64,000 nt of DNA from Paenibacillus sp. 19GGS1-52. Its GTDB lineage: Bacteria; Bacillota; Bacilli; Paenibacillales; Paenibacillaceae. The stretch's first letter is position 1. Every line of letters begins with the position of its first letter. Shown piece by piece: positions 8,822 through 17,211 of the stretch. Location of the stretch: NCBI RefSeq assembly GCF_022369515.1, contig NZ_CP059724.1:806001-870000 (forward strand). The letters are read 5' to 3'. The notes under the pieces are model-generated. The model had not been told where the DNA came from. It ran no database searches and saw only the letters and a program-made list of their open reading frames with translations. The position numbers and the translations under genes were made by a program.

Positions 8822-10057
8822 ATGGCTAAAGAGAAAATTGTACTCGCCTATTCTGGAGGGTTGGATACGTCGGTCATTCTGAAATGGCTGAAAGAAACTT
8901 ATGATGCGGAGATTATTGCCTTCACAGCCGATATCGGCCAGAAGGAAGAGCTGGACGGCTTGGAGGAAAAAGCGCTCGCTACCGGCGCGTCGAAGGTATA
9001 TATCGACGACCTGCGCGATGAGTTCGCGAATGACTTCATCTACCCGATGTTCCAAGCGGGCGCACAGTATGAAGGTCAGTATCTGCTCGGCACTAGTATC
9101 GCGCGTCCGTTGATCGCCAAACGTATGGTTGAAATCGCCATCGCCGAAGGTGCAACAGCTATCGCGCATGGCGCGACTGGCAAAGGCAACGACCAAGTGC
9201 GTTTTGAGCTTGGCGCCGCGGCACTTGCTCCGAATATCAAGGTGATCGCACCTTGGCGTCTTGAGGAATTCCGCAATCAATTCCCAGGCCGTGCAGAAAT
9301 GATCGCCTACGCGGAAGCGAACGGCATTCCGGTACAAGCCTCAGCGGCGAAGCCGTATTCGATGGACCGCAATCTGTTACATATCAGCTACGAGAGCGGC
9401 GTGCTGGAAGATCCTTGGTTTGATCCAAGCGCTCCGGAGAACAAAGAAATGTTCCTGCTGAGTAATGCCCCTGAGGATGCTCCGGATCAATCCGAATATT
9501 TGGAGCTGGATTTCCTGAAGGGCGATTGTGTAGCGCTGAATGGTATAGCTTTAACTCCGCTACAGGTGATGGAGAAATTGAATGAGCTGGGCGGCAAGCA
9601 TGGTATTGGCCGGGTCGATATGGTGGAGAACCGTTTTGTCGGTATGAAGAGCCGCGGCGTGTATGAAACTCCGGGTGGAACGATCCTGTTCACAGCTCAT
9701 CGCAAAATGGAGTCCATTACGATGGACCGTGAGGTAATGAACCTGCGCGACAGCTTGATTACCCGTTACAGTACCTTAGTGTATAATGGCTTCTGGTTCG
9801 CGCCTGAGCGTCTTGCACTGCAAGCTCTTGTAACAGAGAGCCAGAACAACGTAACCGGCACCGTGCGCCTAAAGCTGTACAAAGGCAACATCATTGGCGC
9901 TGGTGTAAAGAGTCCAGTCAGCCTGTATAACCCGGATATCGCCACCATGGAAGCTGATCCGACACAAGCCTATGACCAAGGCGATGCTACAGGCTTTATT
10001 CGCTTGAATGCACTGCGTCTTAAGGTTTCGGCAGGAGTTGCGGAGTCGGCAAAGTAG
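8822..10057 (+). CDS. argG: Argininosuccinate synthase
   Basis: ArgG joins citrulline and aspartate with ATP cleavage to AMP and pyrophosphate. At 411 residues it has the standard length. The N-type ATP pyrophosphatase loop is [12 protein letters not shown] at residues 8-19. The conserved [26 protein letters not shown] and [13 protein letters not shown] blocks follow in the usual order. The start ATG lies behind GAAAGGAAG. A GC-rich intercistronic hairpin separates it from argH, so the two are probably one transcript. Confidence 0.97.
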   Translation: MAKEKIVLAYSGGLDTSVILKWLKETYDAEIIAFTADIGQKEELDGLEEKALATGASKVYIDDLRDEFANDFIYPMFQAGAQYEGQYLLGTSIARPLIAKRMVEIAIAEGATAIAHGATGKGNDQVRFELGAAALAPNIKVIAPWRLEEFRNQFPGRAEMIAYAEANGIPVQASAAKPYSMDRNLLHISYESGVLEDPWFDPSAPENKEMFLLSNAPEDAPDQSEYLELDFLKGDCVALNGIALTPLQVMEKLNELGGKHGIGRVDMVENRFVGMKSRGVYETPGGTILFTAHRKMESITMDREVMNLRDSLITRYSTLVYNGFWFAPERLALQALVTESQNNVTGTVRLKLYKGNIIGAGVKSPVSLYNPDIATMEADPTQAYDQGDATGFIRLNALRLKVSAGVAESAK

Positions 10058-10114
10058 AACGAATATGAAGTTTCGACTGAACTAACCATACATTTAAACA
10101 GATACACTAGAGAA

Positions 10115-10145
10115 GGCCGTTCCTCCCGTCAGGATAGGAGCGGCC
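10115..10145 (+). other. Intercistronic hairpin between argG and argH
   Basis: GGCCGTTCCT (10115-10124) pairs over all ten bases (one G-U) with AGGAGCGGCC (10136-10145), with an 11-base loop. There is no T run, so it is not a simple terminator. It may stabilise the argG message or set the argH level. Confidence 0.6.
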
Positions 10146-10175
10146 CTCTGGCGTCATAAGAGGAGGAAGCAACGG

Positions 10176-11591
10176 GTGAGCAAGCTGTGGGGTGGACGTT
10201 TTACGAAAGGCACGAACAAGCTGGTGGAGGAGTATACGGCTTCCATCGGATTTGATAAGGCTTTGGCCGAAGAAGATGTGCAGGGCAGTCTGGCACATGT
10301 CACGATGCTGGGCAAATGCGGCATCCTGCCGCAGGATGATGTGGAGATTATTAAGGATGGGCTGAATAAGGTGCTGGGCAAAGTACGCGCGGGCGAGGTT
10401 CTGTTCTCTGTAGCGGATGAAGACATTCATATGAATATCGAGAAACAGCTCATCGAAGAAATCGGCCCAGTCGGTGGCAAGCTGCACACAGGACGCAGTC
10501 GCAATGATCAGGTGGCGACCGATATGCATCTGTATTTGCGTAACCGAGTGGTAGAGCTGGTTGCTTTGTTGCATGAGCTGCAGGAAGCCTTAATCGAACA
10601 GGCCAAAGATAACGTGGAGACGATCATTCCGGGCTACACACATCTACAGCGTGCCCAGCCTATCCTGTTCGCCCATCACTTGTTAGCATATGTATCAATG
10701 TTCCGCCGCGACGCGGAGCGCCTGACGGACAGCTACAAGCGTATTAACGTACTGCCACTGGGGGCTGGAGCCCTTGCCGGAACAACGTTCCCGATCGACC
10801 GCCATTATGTGGCTGAGCTATTGGGCTTCGACAGTGTCTATGAGAACAGCCTGGATGCTGTCAGCGACCGCGACTTTATTGTCGAGTTTCTGGCGAATGC
10901 AGCGCTTGTAATGACTCATCTGTCCAGGTTCAGCGAAGAGCTGGTACTGTGGAGCAGCACGGAATTCAGCTTCGTTGAGCTGGATGATGCCTTCTGCACA
11001 GGCAGCAGCATTATGCCGCAGAAGAAGAATCCGGATGTGCCGGAGCTGGTTCGGGGCAAGACAGGACGTGTCTACGGCAACCTGATCGGTCTGTTGACCG
11101 TGCTGAAATCACTACCGCTGGCCTATAACAAGGATATGCAGGAAGACAAGGAAGGTATGTTCGATACGGTGGCGACGCTGACAGGCGCACTGCAGCTGTT
11201 TGCACCGATGATTACCACTATGAAGGTGAACAAGCTTCGCATGCGTGAGGCGGTCAATACGGACTTCTCCAACGCAACCGACATCGCCGACTTCTTGGTG
11301 GGCAAAGGCTTGCCTTTCCGTCAAGCACATGAAGTCATCGGTAAAACTGTGCTGTACTGCATCAACGAAGGGAAATTTCTGCTGGACTTGAAGCTTGAGG
11401 AGTTTAAGCAGTTCTCGCCGTTATTCGACGATAACATCTATGCTGTACTGCAGCCAGAAGCAGTAGTGAATGCACGTAACGTCTACGGCGGTACAGCTAC
11501 TGTTCAAGTGAAAGCTGCAATTGAACGAGCCGAGGCAGCGCTGCGTGAGGCTAATGAATGGGTAGTGAAGCACGGGGATAAACTTCTGTAA
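10176..11591 (+). CDS. argH: Argininosuccinate lyase
   Basis: The last step of arginine synthesis, splitting argininosuccinate into arginine and fumarate. The 471 residues belong to the fumarase/aspartase superfamily. The signature [12 protein letters not shown] (about residue 275) carries the catalytic serine loop. [12 protein letters not shown] and [12 protein letters not shown] form the other active-site segments, the histidine in THLQ included. The start is GTG 10176 behind GAGGAGG. It ends the arginine cluster and is followed by a terminator. Confidence 0.96.
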   Translation: MSKLWGGRFTKGTNKLVEEYTASIGFDKALAEEDVQGSLAHVTMLGKCGILPQDDVEIIKDGLNKVLGKVRAGEVLFSVADEDIHMNIEKQLIEEIGPVGGKLHTGRSRNDQVATDMHLYLRNRVVELVALLHELQEALIEQAKDNVETIIPGYTHLQRAQPILFAHHLLAYVSMFRRDAERLTDSYKRINVLPLGAGALAGTTFPIDRHYVAELLGFDSVYENSLDAVSDRDFIVEFLANAALVMTHLSRFSEELVLWSSTEFSFVELDDAFCTGSSIMPQKKNPDVPELVRGKTGRVYGNLIGLLTVLKSLPLAYNKDMQEDKEGMFDTVATLTGALQLFAPMITTMKVNKLRMREAVNTDFSNATDIADFLVGKGLPFRQAHEVIGKTVLYCINEGKFLLDLKLEEFKQFSPLFDDNIYAVLQPEAVVNARNVYGGTATVQVKAAIERAEAALREANEWVVKHGDKLL

Positions 11592-11636
11592 GTGAAGTTG
11601 CTATAAAAGAAAACTGATAAAGAGAGCCTTAAATAG

Positions 11637-11691
11637 AAAGACTGTTTTTCCACCGCATCTTGGAGATGAGAGGGAAGACAGTCTTTTTTTT
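11637..11691 (+). terminator. Terminator after argH
   Basis: AAAGACTG (11637-11644) pairs with CAGTCTTT (11679-11686), followed by a run of eight or more T. Confidence 0.85.
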
Positions 11692-11701
11692 ATGGATTCC
11701 T

Positions 11702-12169
11702 TCAGGAAGTTGTGTGAGTAAAGCCATTAAAGTGGCGAAGCATTTGCATGAAATCATTCAGCTCGGCATCGCTCCAAGTGGCAATCCGTTCGAAAAAGAC
11801 AGAACCTTTCTCCTCAAGAGCTCTAATAATTTTTTGCTGTCCTGTCTCGGTCAAGGAAATCACTATGCCTCGACGATCCTCAGGGGCCACCTCTTTTTTC
11901 ACATATCCCAAGGTTTCCAGCTGTTTGATAAGCCGGCTGATCGAACTGCGATCCATAGCGGTGGATTCCGCTAAAGTCGCAGCGCTTGTTGGTCCATAAG
12001 CGTAGAGCCAACGAACGATATGGAATGCAGCAGGCTGTAGGGAAGAATCAAACCGCGCTGAGGTTGTAACATTCAGTGCATGTGAAGCGCTGAGAAGTGC
12101 ATTAAGCTGCTCACCTAGCGCTCTCTCCAACAGCTCTCTCCGGTTACTTTGGATGTCTTCATATTCCAT
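11702..12169 (-). CDS. MarR-family transcriptional regulator
   Basis: A 155-residue winged-helix regulator. The helix-turn-helix and wing lie in PTSAATLAESTAMDRSSISRLIKQLETLGYVKKEVAPEDRRGIVISLTETG (quoted in parts: TAMDRSSISRLIKQLE is the recognition helix, DRRGIVISLTETG the wing). The ATG ending at 12169 is chosen because AAAGGTG lies seven bases upstream; the ATG at 12175 is only one base away. It diverges from a short-chain dehydrogenase over 130 bases holding two near-identical TTGACATATATC sites. It therefore probably represses itself and that gene. The ligand is unknown. Confidence 0.88.
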   Translation of the reverse strand: MEYEDIQSNRRELLERALGEQLNALLSASHALNVTTSARFDSSLQPAAFHIVRWLYAYGPTSAATLAESTAMDRSSISRLIKQLETLGYVKKEVAPEDRRGIVISLTETGQQKIIRALEEKGSVFFERIATWSDAELNDFMQMLRHFNGFTHTTS

Positions 12170-12213
12170 CTTCATTCACCTTTCCGTGACTAAAATAAAC
12201 CCTTTGAATATAG

Positions 12214-12255
12214 TTGACATATATCCATTAAACTATTATTGTTGACATATATCAA
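12214..12255. promoter_or_regulatory. Two candidate MarR operators overlapping -35 boxes
   Basis: TTGACATATATCCA (12214-12227) and TTGACATATATCAA (12242-12255) are direct repeats 28 bases apart. The second is one mismatch from the palindrome TTGATATATATCAA, a typical MarR-type operator. Each includes TTGACA, so occupancy would block promoter recognition for the dehydrogenase gene. Confidence 0.6.
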
Positions 12256-12306
12256 TTATATACTTAAATCTCTATTAAAAATAGTATCACATAAAGGAGA
12301 ATGATT

Positions 12307-13206
12307 ATGAGTAAAAAATCAACTGTGGTTATCACTGGGGCCACCAGTGGTCTAGGGCAGCTTGTTGCAATAGAATTGGCGAAACGTGGTTTTGATCTTG
12401 TATTGACAGCCAGAAGCAAGGAACGTGCGGAGGCAACCAGACAAATAATACAAGCCAACAGCTCTTCGGTTAAGATTGACTTTTTCTTCGGGGATTTATC
12501 GCTAATGAAGGATGTACAACGTGTGGGTAAACAAATCGCGGCTGCATATCCGAAGATCGACGTGCTTTTGAATAATGCAGGTATTCATGCCTTTGAGCCA
12601 CGTACCACTTCCGAAGGATTTCCAGAAATGATCGCTGTGAATTATTTAGCGCCATGGCTATTGTCACATACTCTGAAGCCTTCTCTACAGAACGCAGACG
12701 GCGCAAGAGTAGTAAATGTGGCCTCTCAGGCTTCACGCAATCATGGAGTGTTGAAATTGCCTGATGATCTAACAGATACAACACCCTTTACAGCTCGGGG
12801 TTCATCACCCCTCTATGGCAAAACCAAATTGTTAAATATTATGTTCACTGCCGAATTGGCTCGGCAATGGGAAGGAACCAAGATTAGCATCAATGCACTA
12901 AATCCGGGATTTAATGTGACTGGACTTGGACGTGAGCTTAGGTTTGCCTCCGTCATCGAACGTATTTTGAAATTTCTGCGTCTTGGAGATCCTCGTAGAG
13001 GCACGGATATTATTACTAGATTAATCGTGGAACCGAAATATGGAAAAGTGACTGGCGGGTACTTTAACGTGGGAACCGGAAATTCAATTGAACCGGTATC
13101 ACCAGGCGGGGATACTGCGATGCAGAACAAATTGTGGGAAGCCACAAAGAATGTACTAGAGCAAAAGGGTTTTCTTGAGCATCAAAGTGTGAGGGGAACA
13201 GAGTAA
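12307..13206 (+). CDS. Short-chain dehydrogenase/reductase
   Basis: An NAD(P)-dependent oxidoreductase of the classical SDR fold, similar in layout to retinol-dehydrogenase-like members. The cofactor loop is TGATSGLGQ, RSKERAE follows beta-2 and suggests NADP preference, LLNNAG is the structural motif, and the catalytic residues are the serine in VNVASQAS and tyrosine and lysine in YGKTK. The ATG at 12307 is eight bases after AAAGGAG; the ATG at 12301 is too close. About 299 residues. Substrate unknown. Its divergence from the MarR gene suggests induction by a small compound. Confidence 0.88.
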   Translation: MSKKSTVVITGATSGLGQLVAIELAKRGFDLVLTARSKERAEATRQIIQANSSSVKIDFFFGDLSLMKDVQRVGKQIAAAYPKIDVLLNNAGIHAFEPRTTSEGFPEMIAVNYLAPWLLSHTLKPSLQNADGARVVNVASQASRNHGVLKLPDDLTDTTPFTARGSSPLYGKTKLLNIMFTAELARQWEGTKISINALNPGFNVTGLGRELRFASVIERILKFLRLGDPRRGTDIITRLIVEPKYGKVTGGYFNVGTGNSIEPVSPGGDTAMQNKLWEATKNVLEQKGFLEHQSVRGTE

Positions 13207-13224
13207 ATACAATGGATAACATAT

Positions 13225-13284
13225 CCTTATAATTCTCGAAGAAACGGATACCATCCATAAAGGACGATACCCGTTTTTTTCTTG
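13225..13284. repeat. Hairpin repeat family B, copy 1
   Basis: CCTTATAATTCTCGAAGAAA is followed by a hairpin around CCATCCATAAAGGACG and then CCCGTTTTTTTCTTG. It lies between the convergent dehydrogenase and esterase genes, and its T run suggests that it ends transcription. This is the most diverged of four copies (others near 31015, 44493, 48698). Confidence 0.75.
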
Positions 13285-13292
13285 CTATCTCT

Positions 13293-14084
13293 TTATTTAC
13301 TCAGAGGCAGCCAGTTCAGCACATCGCGGATTTTAGTATCCCAGTAGCCCCATTCATGTGAACCAGGCCCTTCTTCGTAGGTCAGTGATAGTGATGTTTC
13401 TAGACAGGCTTCGCGGAAAATCTGGTTGTCTGCATACAGGAAATCCTCTGTGCCACAGCATTGATAAAGCGCTGGTTTAGGTCCCTTGGAGCGGTCCAGT
13501 TCTTGTAGCAGCCATAATAGATCATCGTGTGTTCCAGCAATATCCTCTTTGCCAAAAATCTGCTCGTACTCTTTCGTCTTAGCGGTAGGATCTTCCCAGT
13601 TCATGAAATGATGCGCCATATCAAGTGCCCCAGACAGACTTGCAGCCGCCGCAAAAACCTTCGGTTTACGCAATCCCAGCTTGATCGCCCCGTATCCACC
13701 CATCGACAGTCCGGCTACGAAGTTATCCTCACGTTTAGGTGACAACGGAAAGAACGAACGTGCCAATGCTGGCAGTTCTTCGCTAATGAAGGTCCAGTAC
13801 TTCCCACCTTCTTCCATATCCGTGTAAAAGCTGCGGTGTACCTGCGGCATCACGACCGCAATCCCCATTTCCGCAACATAACGTTCAATCGAAGTCCGGC
13901 GCAGCCAGATCGAATCATCATCAGATAAGCCATGCAGCAAGTACAGTGTAGGGTGAAGCTTTCCCCTCGTAACGTTGCTCATTCCAATCTGTGTGGTCGT
14001 TTTTTGCGGCAAAATGACGGTCATCGAAGTGCTAAGCCCCAACACCTCTGAATAAAATTTGCATTCTACTAATGCCATTCCCAT
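13293..14084 (-). CDS. Esterase of the esterase-D / tributyrin esterase family
   Basis: A 263-residue alpha/beta hydrolase. The nucleophile is the serine in [13 protein letters not shown] (GxSxG), and [16 protein letters not shown] is the oxyanion region. The C-terminal histidine is in [11 protein letters not shown]; an aspartate near FLYADN or upstream would complete the triad. There is no signal peptide, so it should act in the cytoplasm. The family includes EstA-type short-chain esterases and S-formylglutathione hydrolase; no formaldehyde gene lies nearby, so the substrate is open. ATG 14078 is an equally possible start, ten bases after GAGGGG. Confidence 0.85.
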   Translation of the reverse strand: MGMALVECKFYSEVLGLSTSMTVILPQKTTTQIGMSNVTRGKLHPTLYLLHGLSDDDSIWLRRTSIERYVAEMGIAVVMPQVHRSFYTDMEEGGKYWTFISEELPALARSFFPLSPKREDNFVAGLSMGGYGAIKLGLRKPKVFAAAASLSGALDMAHHFMNWEDPTAKTKEYEQIFGKEDIAGTHDDLLWLLQELDRSKGPKPALYQCCGTEDFLYADNQIFREACLETSLSLTYEEGPGSHEWGYWDTKIRDVLNWLPLSK

Positions 14085-14168
14085 TCATCCCCTCTCAGCA
14101 CAAATGATAGCATAATCGAAAAGCGAGTGACATTGGATAAATCTCTAGAAATATTGTGAGTAGGAGGA

Positions 14169-14198
14169 TTGCTGGAGCTGGATACGAAAGAATATAAT
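14169..14198 (+). promoter_or_regulatory. Candidate promoter of the minor pilin operon
   Basis: TTGCTG (14169-14174) and TATAAT (14193-14198) with an 18-base spacer, 70 bases before the first pseudopilin gene. Confidence 0.45.
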
Positions 14199-14268
14199 GG
14201 AAGCAGGACAAACCGAACGAAACGTGCAAACATGAAAGTGATTAAGGTGTGAGAGGCGGAAAAGCAGG

Positions 14269-14835
14269 ATGAAAGCGGGCCCTAAGCAGGAGCAAGGATT
14301 TACACTTATTGAAGTATTAGCGTCTATCATCATTTTGTCGATAGTCTCTCTAGTACTTACGTCATATTTCATCAACGCCATGTCCTACTCCAAATCGAAC
14401 CAGAACAAGACGATTATGGTTAATCTGGCGCGGAACGCGCTTTTTTATGTGGAGAAACAGGACTTTGTGAAGATGCAGGAATATTTCATAACAGACAAGC
14501 ATCCGATAATAGAAGCAAACAATTGCCTGTCCGCTATTTCATGCACCAGTTATAACACCTTGTTCTCGAATACGACAGCTTTAGCTGCTATTTTGAATCC
14601 GACAGTTAATAAAGTTGAATACCATATTAATATTATATATCAGGCACAGCTGCATCAGGATATGCTGGATGGAAAGCTCAGTGAGAGTGATGAAGCTGCA
14701 CCGGATAATCGCAAAATCGAAATGGCTCCTTTTCTGATTCCCGTCCAGGTAGAAGTGAGTGGAGATGGGGGCCCTAGAGGACAAGCTTACACAACGGTGG
14801 TGGAGGGATATATAATTGATGAGAAAATTCGCTGA
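14269..14835 (+). CDS. Type IV pseudopilin (PilV-like minor pilin)
   Basis: A 188-residue protein with a ten-residue leader ending in EQG, then FTLIEVLASIIILSIVSLVLTSYF. This is the prepilin peptidase site with Glu at +5 followed by the pilin helix. The remainder is hydrophilic and contains two cysteines (NNCLSAISCTS) that could form a disulfide. It should be processed by the peptidase at 26557 and join the pilus as a minor subunit. The stop overlaps the start of the next gene, so the two are coupled. Subtype is uncertain because only the N-terminus is conserved. Confidence 0.85.
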   Translation: MKAGPKQEQGFTLIEVLASIIILSIVSLVLTSYFINAMSYSKSNQNKTIMVNLARNALFYVEKQDFVKMQEYFITDKHPIIEANNCLSAISCTSYNTLFSNTTALAAILNPTVNKVEYHINIIYQAQLHQDMLDGKLSESDEAAPDNRKIEMAPFLIPVQVEVSGDGGPRGQAYTTVVEGYIIDEKIR

Positions 14836-15367
14836 CCGCCTGAGGTCTGAGCGGGGATTCACCTTGATTGAGATGATCGCGGCGATGACGCTATTTTCGA
14901 TGATTGTTGGGATCATCTCTATGGTGATGATGTTCGGTTTCCGCAGCTATCATAAAATAACGATTGAAAATTCGCTGCGCGATGAAGCAGACCTCATTAT
15001 GTCCTCTGTTATTAGTGAATTGTATACCTTCGCTCCGCAAAAGGTGGTGAATACCGCCGGAGGTATTCAGTTAATCAAAGAAGATAGCGAGGGGATAGTC
15101 TCCACACGGACGCTTGCGTTCGTTGAAGAAAATACCGATGGCCAATTATTCACAAGGATGGAAATTGATAATGCACCCAGTGATCCCCGGACCACGATTG
15201 AATCCGATCTCAGTGGTTCTACGGTAACTTCGACAAGTTCTAGTGACAGAGCGTGTACAGTACAAACGTCTTGTGAGAGCGGACTAATTAACATTAATCT
15301 GATACTGACCCAACATTATGACGGTAGGCCTTATGAAATGGAGTTAGAGAGCAAATTCGGATTTTAG
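14816..15367 (+). CDS. Type IV pseudopilin (PilW-like minor pilin)
   Basis: 183 residues with leader ending RSERG, then FTLIEMIAAMTLFSMIVGIISMVMMFGF, a standard pilin N-terminal helix with Glu at +5. The C-terminal part is serine- and threonine-rich (SGSTVTSTSSSDRACTVQTSC) with two cysteines. Start is TTG 14816 or ATG 14819; GGAGGG lies about ten bases upstream. Second gene of a three-gene minor pilin operon. The order V-like, W-like, X-like resembles the minor pilin operons of Gram-negative bacteria, but the exact orthology is inferred. Confidence 0.83.
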   Translation: MMRKFADRLRSERGFTLIEMIAAMTLFSMIVGIISMVMMFGFRSYHKITIENSLRDEADLIMSSVISELYTFAPQKVVNTAGGIQLIKEDSEGIVSTRTLAFVEENTDGQLFTRMEIDNAPSDPRTTIESDLSGSTVTSTSSSDRACTVQTSCESGLININLILTQHYDGRPYEMELESKFGF

Positions 15368-15380
15368 GAGGTTACCCTCA

Positions 15381-17120
15381 GTGTCCATACATAGATTCAA
15401 GAGGCGATTTAAGCAAGAACAGGGATCAGCACTAGTATTAGTCATGTTTATCGTCCTGCTGCTTACCATTCTCGGGATAAGTGTACTCAGCGCTGCGGTG
15501 GGCGGTGCACAGCGGACGGAGACCCGCAAGAACGATGTACAAAGCCTGCATCTGGCCGAGAAAACGTTAGATGAAGCAGTCGCTTATATTACCTCTAGTT
15601 TGAATAAAAAAGTCAGCAGTAGCGTGGATTTAAGTCAAGATGAGCTGGATCAAGCCATTAAGCTGTTCTTAAATACTCTGACAACAGATCTCACTGCCAG
15701 TACAGACCTGAACCATGCCAGTGGTAGAATCGTTGACGTAAAGACCAGCACTATAGGCTCGCTCGATAGCGGTCAGTCAGTCAGCTATGAGCTCACCATT
15801 AAATCGGAGGCGGAGGTGAACGGGGTCACTCGTAATCTGACGCAAAAGGTAATTATTGATACGTTTCCGGACTTCCTGAAATACACTTTAGGCTCGGAAA
15901 AGAATCTTACAATTAACGGATCTCCATTCATTACTGGGAATATCTATGCTGGAGATACGCTGACTGTAAATGACAAAGTTCCGTATAGGTTTAAGGGGAA
16001 TCATACCATGATATCCAAATCCTTTGAACTGAAGGGTGAAGCACATGTCCAATCACTGGATAAGCTAATCTATCTGGAGAATGGATTGGACGAATTAAAG
16101 GCCTCTGAGATTACAGATACAACCCCCATGACGGGTAAAATCGACCAAAGTAAGGTGAAGATCAGAAGCCACCGTAAGTTTGTAGAGGTGAATGTAGAGG
16201 AATCCTTTATTGATAAAGTAGCGGAAGCTTTAGGAACGACGAGTGCGAATGCAGGTACTTACCGCAGTGCGATCCGCAGTGAAATCGCAAAAGGTACCTT
16301 GGCTGAATACCTGCGTACTTCGGGGCTGTTCGATTATATGAATCCACCGATTAAACCAGTGCTTGCGGGAGACACCCCGGAGCAACTAGCCACGTATAAC
16401 CAACAGCTGATTGATTATCAGGCACAGGTGACCAGGCTAACAGCTCCGCAGAAATCAGTCGTCGTCAAAGGGAATCTAGCATTAGACGGTACGGATCTAC
16501 CCGGAATTATTTATTCGGAGTCAGTTAAGAACAGCACTTCCCTGCCTCGTAAGTGGTTTGTTGTTGATGGTGATTTAATTATTGATAATTACGGACAAGC
16601 CAACCCGATTCAGGTACGCGCCAATATTCTCGTCACTGGGAAAGTTGAGATTCGGGGCAATGTGCAATTTGATTCCACCCTATTTGTGCTAAAAAAACCC
16701 GCCACTATTAATGGGGAGCGGGAGAATACAACCCTTGTTGAGGATGCGGAGATTACAGGGCTAAACGGTAAAGAACTGGTTCTGATGTCACAGGGACCTA
16801 TTCTGATTAATCGCTTAGCTGCATTCAGCAATGACAAGCCGGCTCCGCTTGATGCGTTCTTTTATACAGATTCGGATGCAGAGTTGTATGGAGTGGGTTC
16901 GATCTTTTCTTTGAGCGGTGGTTTTTTTGCCAAAGGAAATCTTACGATAAATGCGGTCCGAGGTACGGCAACGGCAGGAGTAGACGATATTGTTATTGTA
17001 GGTAGTAACCTGATTCGGTTTCAGGCAGCATACAATGATCAGATTTTCAAAGACCAGAATGCTGGACTGCCACGGGTAAATACCGTTAATATCCACATTG
17101 AAGAGATGCAATTGGAGTAA
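15381..17120 (+). CDS. PilX-like pilus protein with long beta-rich C-terminus
   Basis: 579 residues, several times longer than ordinary PilX. The N-terminus KQEQGSALVLVMFIVLLLTI has the PilX pattern: Gly then Ser, no Glu at +5, and a strong helix. Residues 30-150 are polar and alpha-helical. From about 170 the sequence becomes repeats of short beta strands (NLTINGSPFITGNIYAGD, then VKGNLALDG, VDGDLIIDN, LVTGKVEIRGN), which looks like a beta-helix of the bactofilin or choice-of-anchor type. GTG 15381 follows AGGAGG by eight bases. It probably sits at or near the pilus tip. The neighbouring convergent gene encodes a protein with a similar beta-rich stretch. Confidence 0.75.
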   Translation: MSIHRFKRRFKQEQGSALVLVMFIVLLLTILGISVLSAAVGGAQRTETRKNDVQSLHLAEKTLDEAVAYITSSLNKKVSSSVDLSQDELDQAIKLFLNTLTTDLTASTDLNHASGRIVDVKTSTIGSLDSGQSVSYELTIKSEAEVNGVTRNLTQKVIIDTFPDFLKYTLGSEKNLTINGSPFITGNIYAGDTLTVNDKVPYRFKGNHTMISKSFELKGEAHVQSLDKLIYLENGLDELKASEITDTTPMTGKIDQSKVKIRSHRKFVEVNVEESFIDKVAEALGTTSANAGTYRSAIRSEIAKGTLAEYLRTSGLFDYMNPPIKPVLAGDTPEQLATYNQQLIDYQAQVTRLTAPQKSVVVKGNLALDGTDLPGIIYSESVKNSTSLPRKWFVVDGDLIIDNYGQANPIQVRANILVTGKVEIRGNVQFDSTLFVLKKPATINGERENTTLVEDAEITGLNGKELVLMSQGPILINRLAAFSNDKPAPLDAFFYTDSDAELYGVGSIFSLSGGFFAKGNLTINAVRGTATAGVDDIVIVGSNLIRFQAAYNDQIFKDQNAGLPRVNTVNIHIEEMQLE

Positions 17121-17144
17121 GTATTCTCTAGATAAATAGAATAA

Positions 17145-17193
17145 CAAAAAACGATAGGCTAGGAGATGTACTCCTGGACCTATCGTTTTTTTT
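17145..17193. terminator. Bidirectional terminator between convergent pilus-locus genes
   Basis: AAAAAACGATAGG faces CCTATCGTTTTTTTT, with an inner AGGAG/CTCCT pair. Both strands end in T runs, serving the PilX-like gene and the minus-strand surface protein. Confidence 0.88.
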
Positions 17194-17211
17194 GCTTCTT
17201 AGTACATATAA

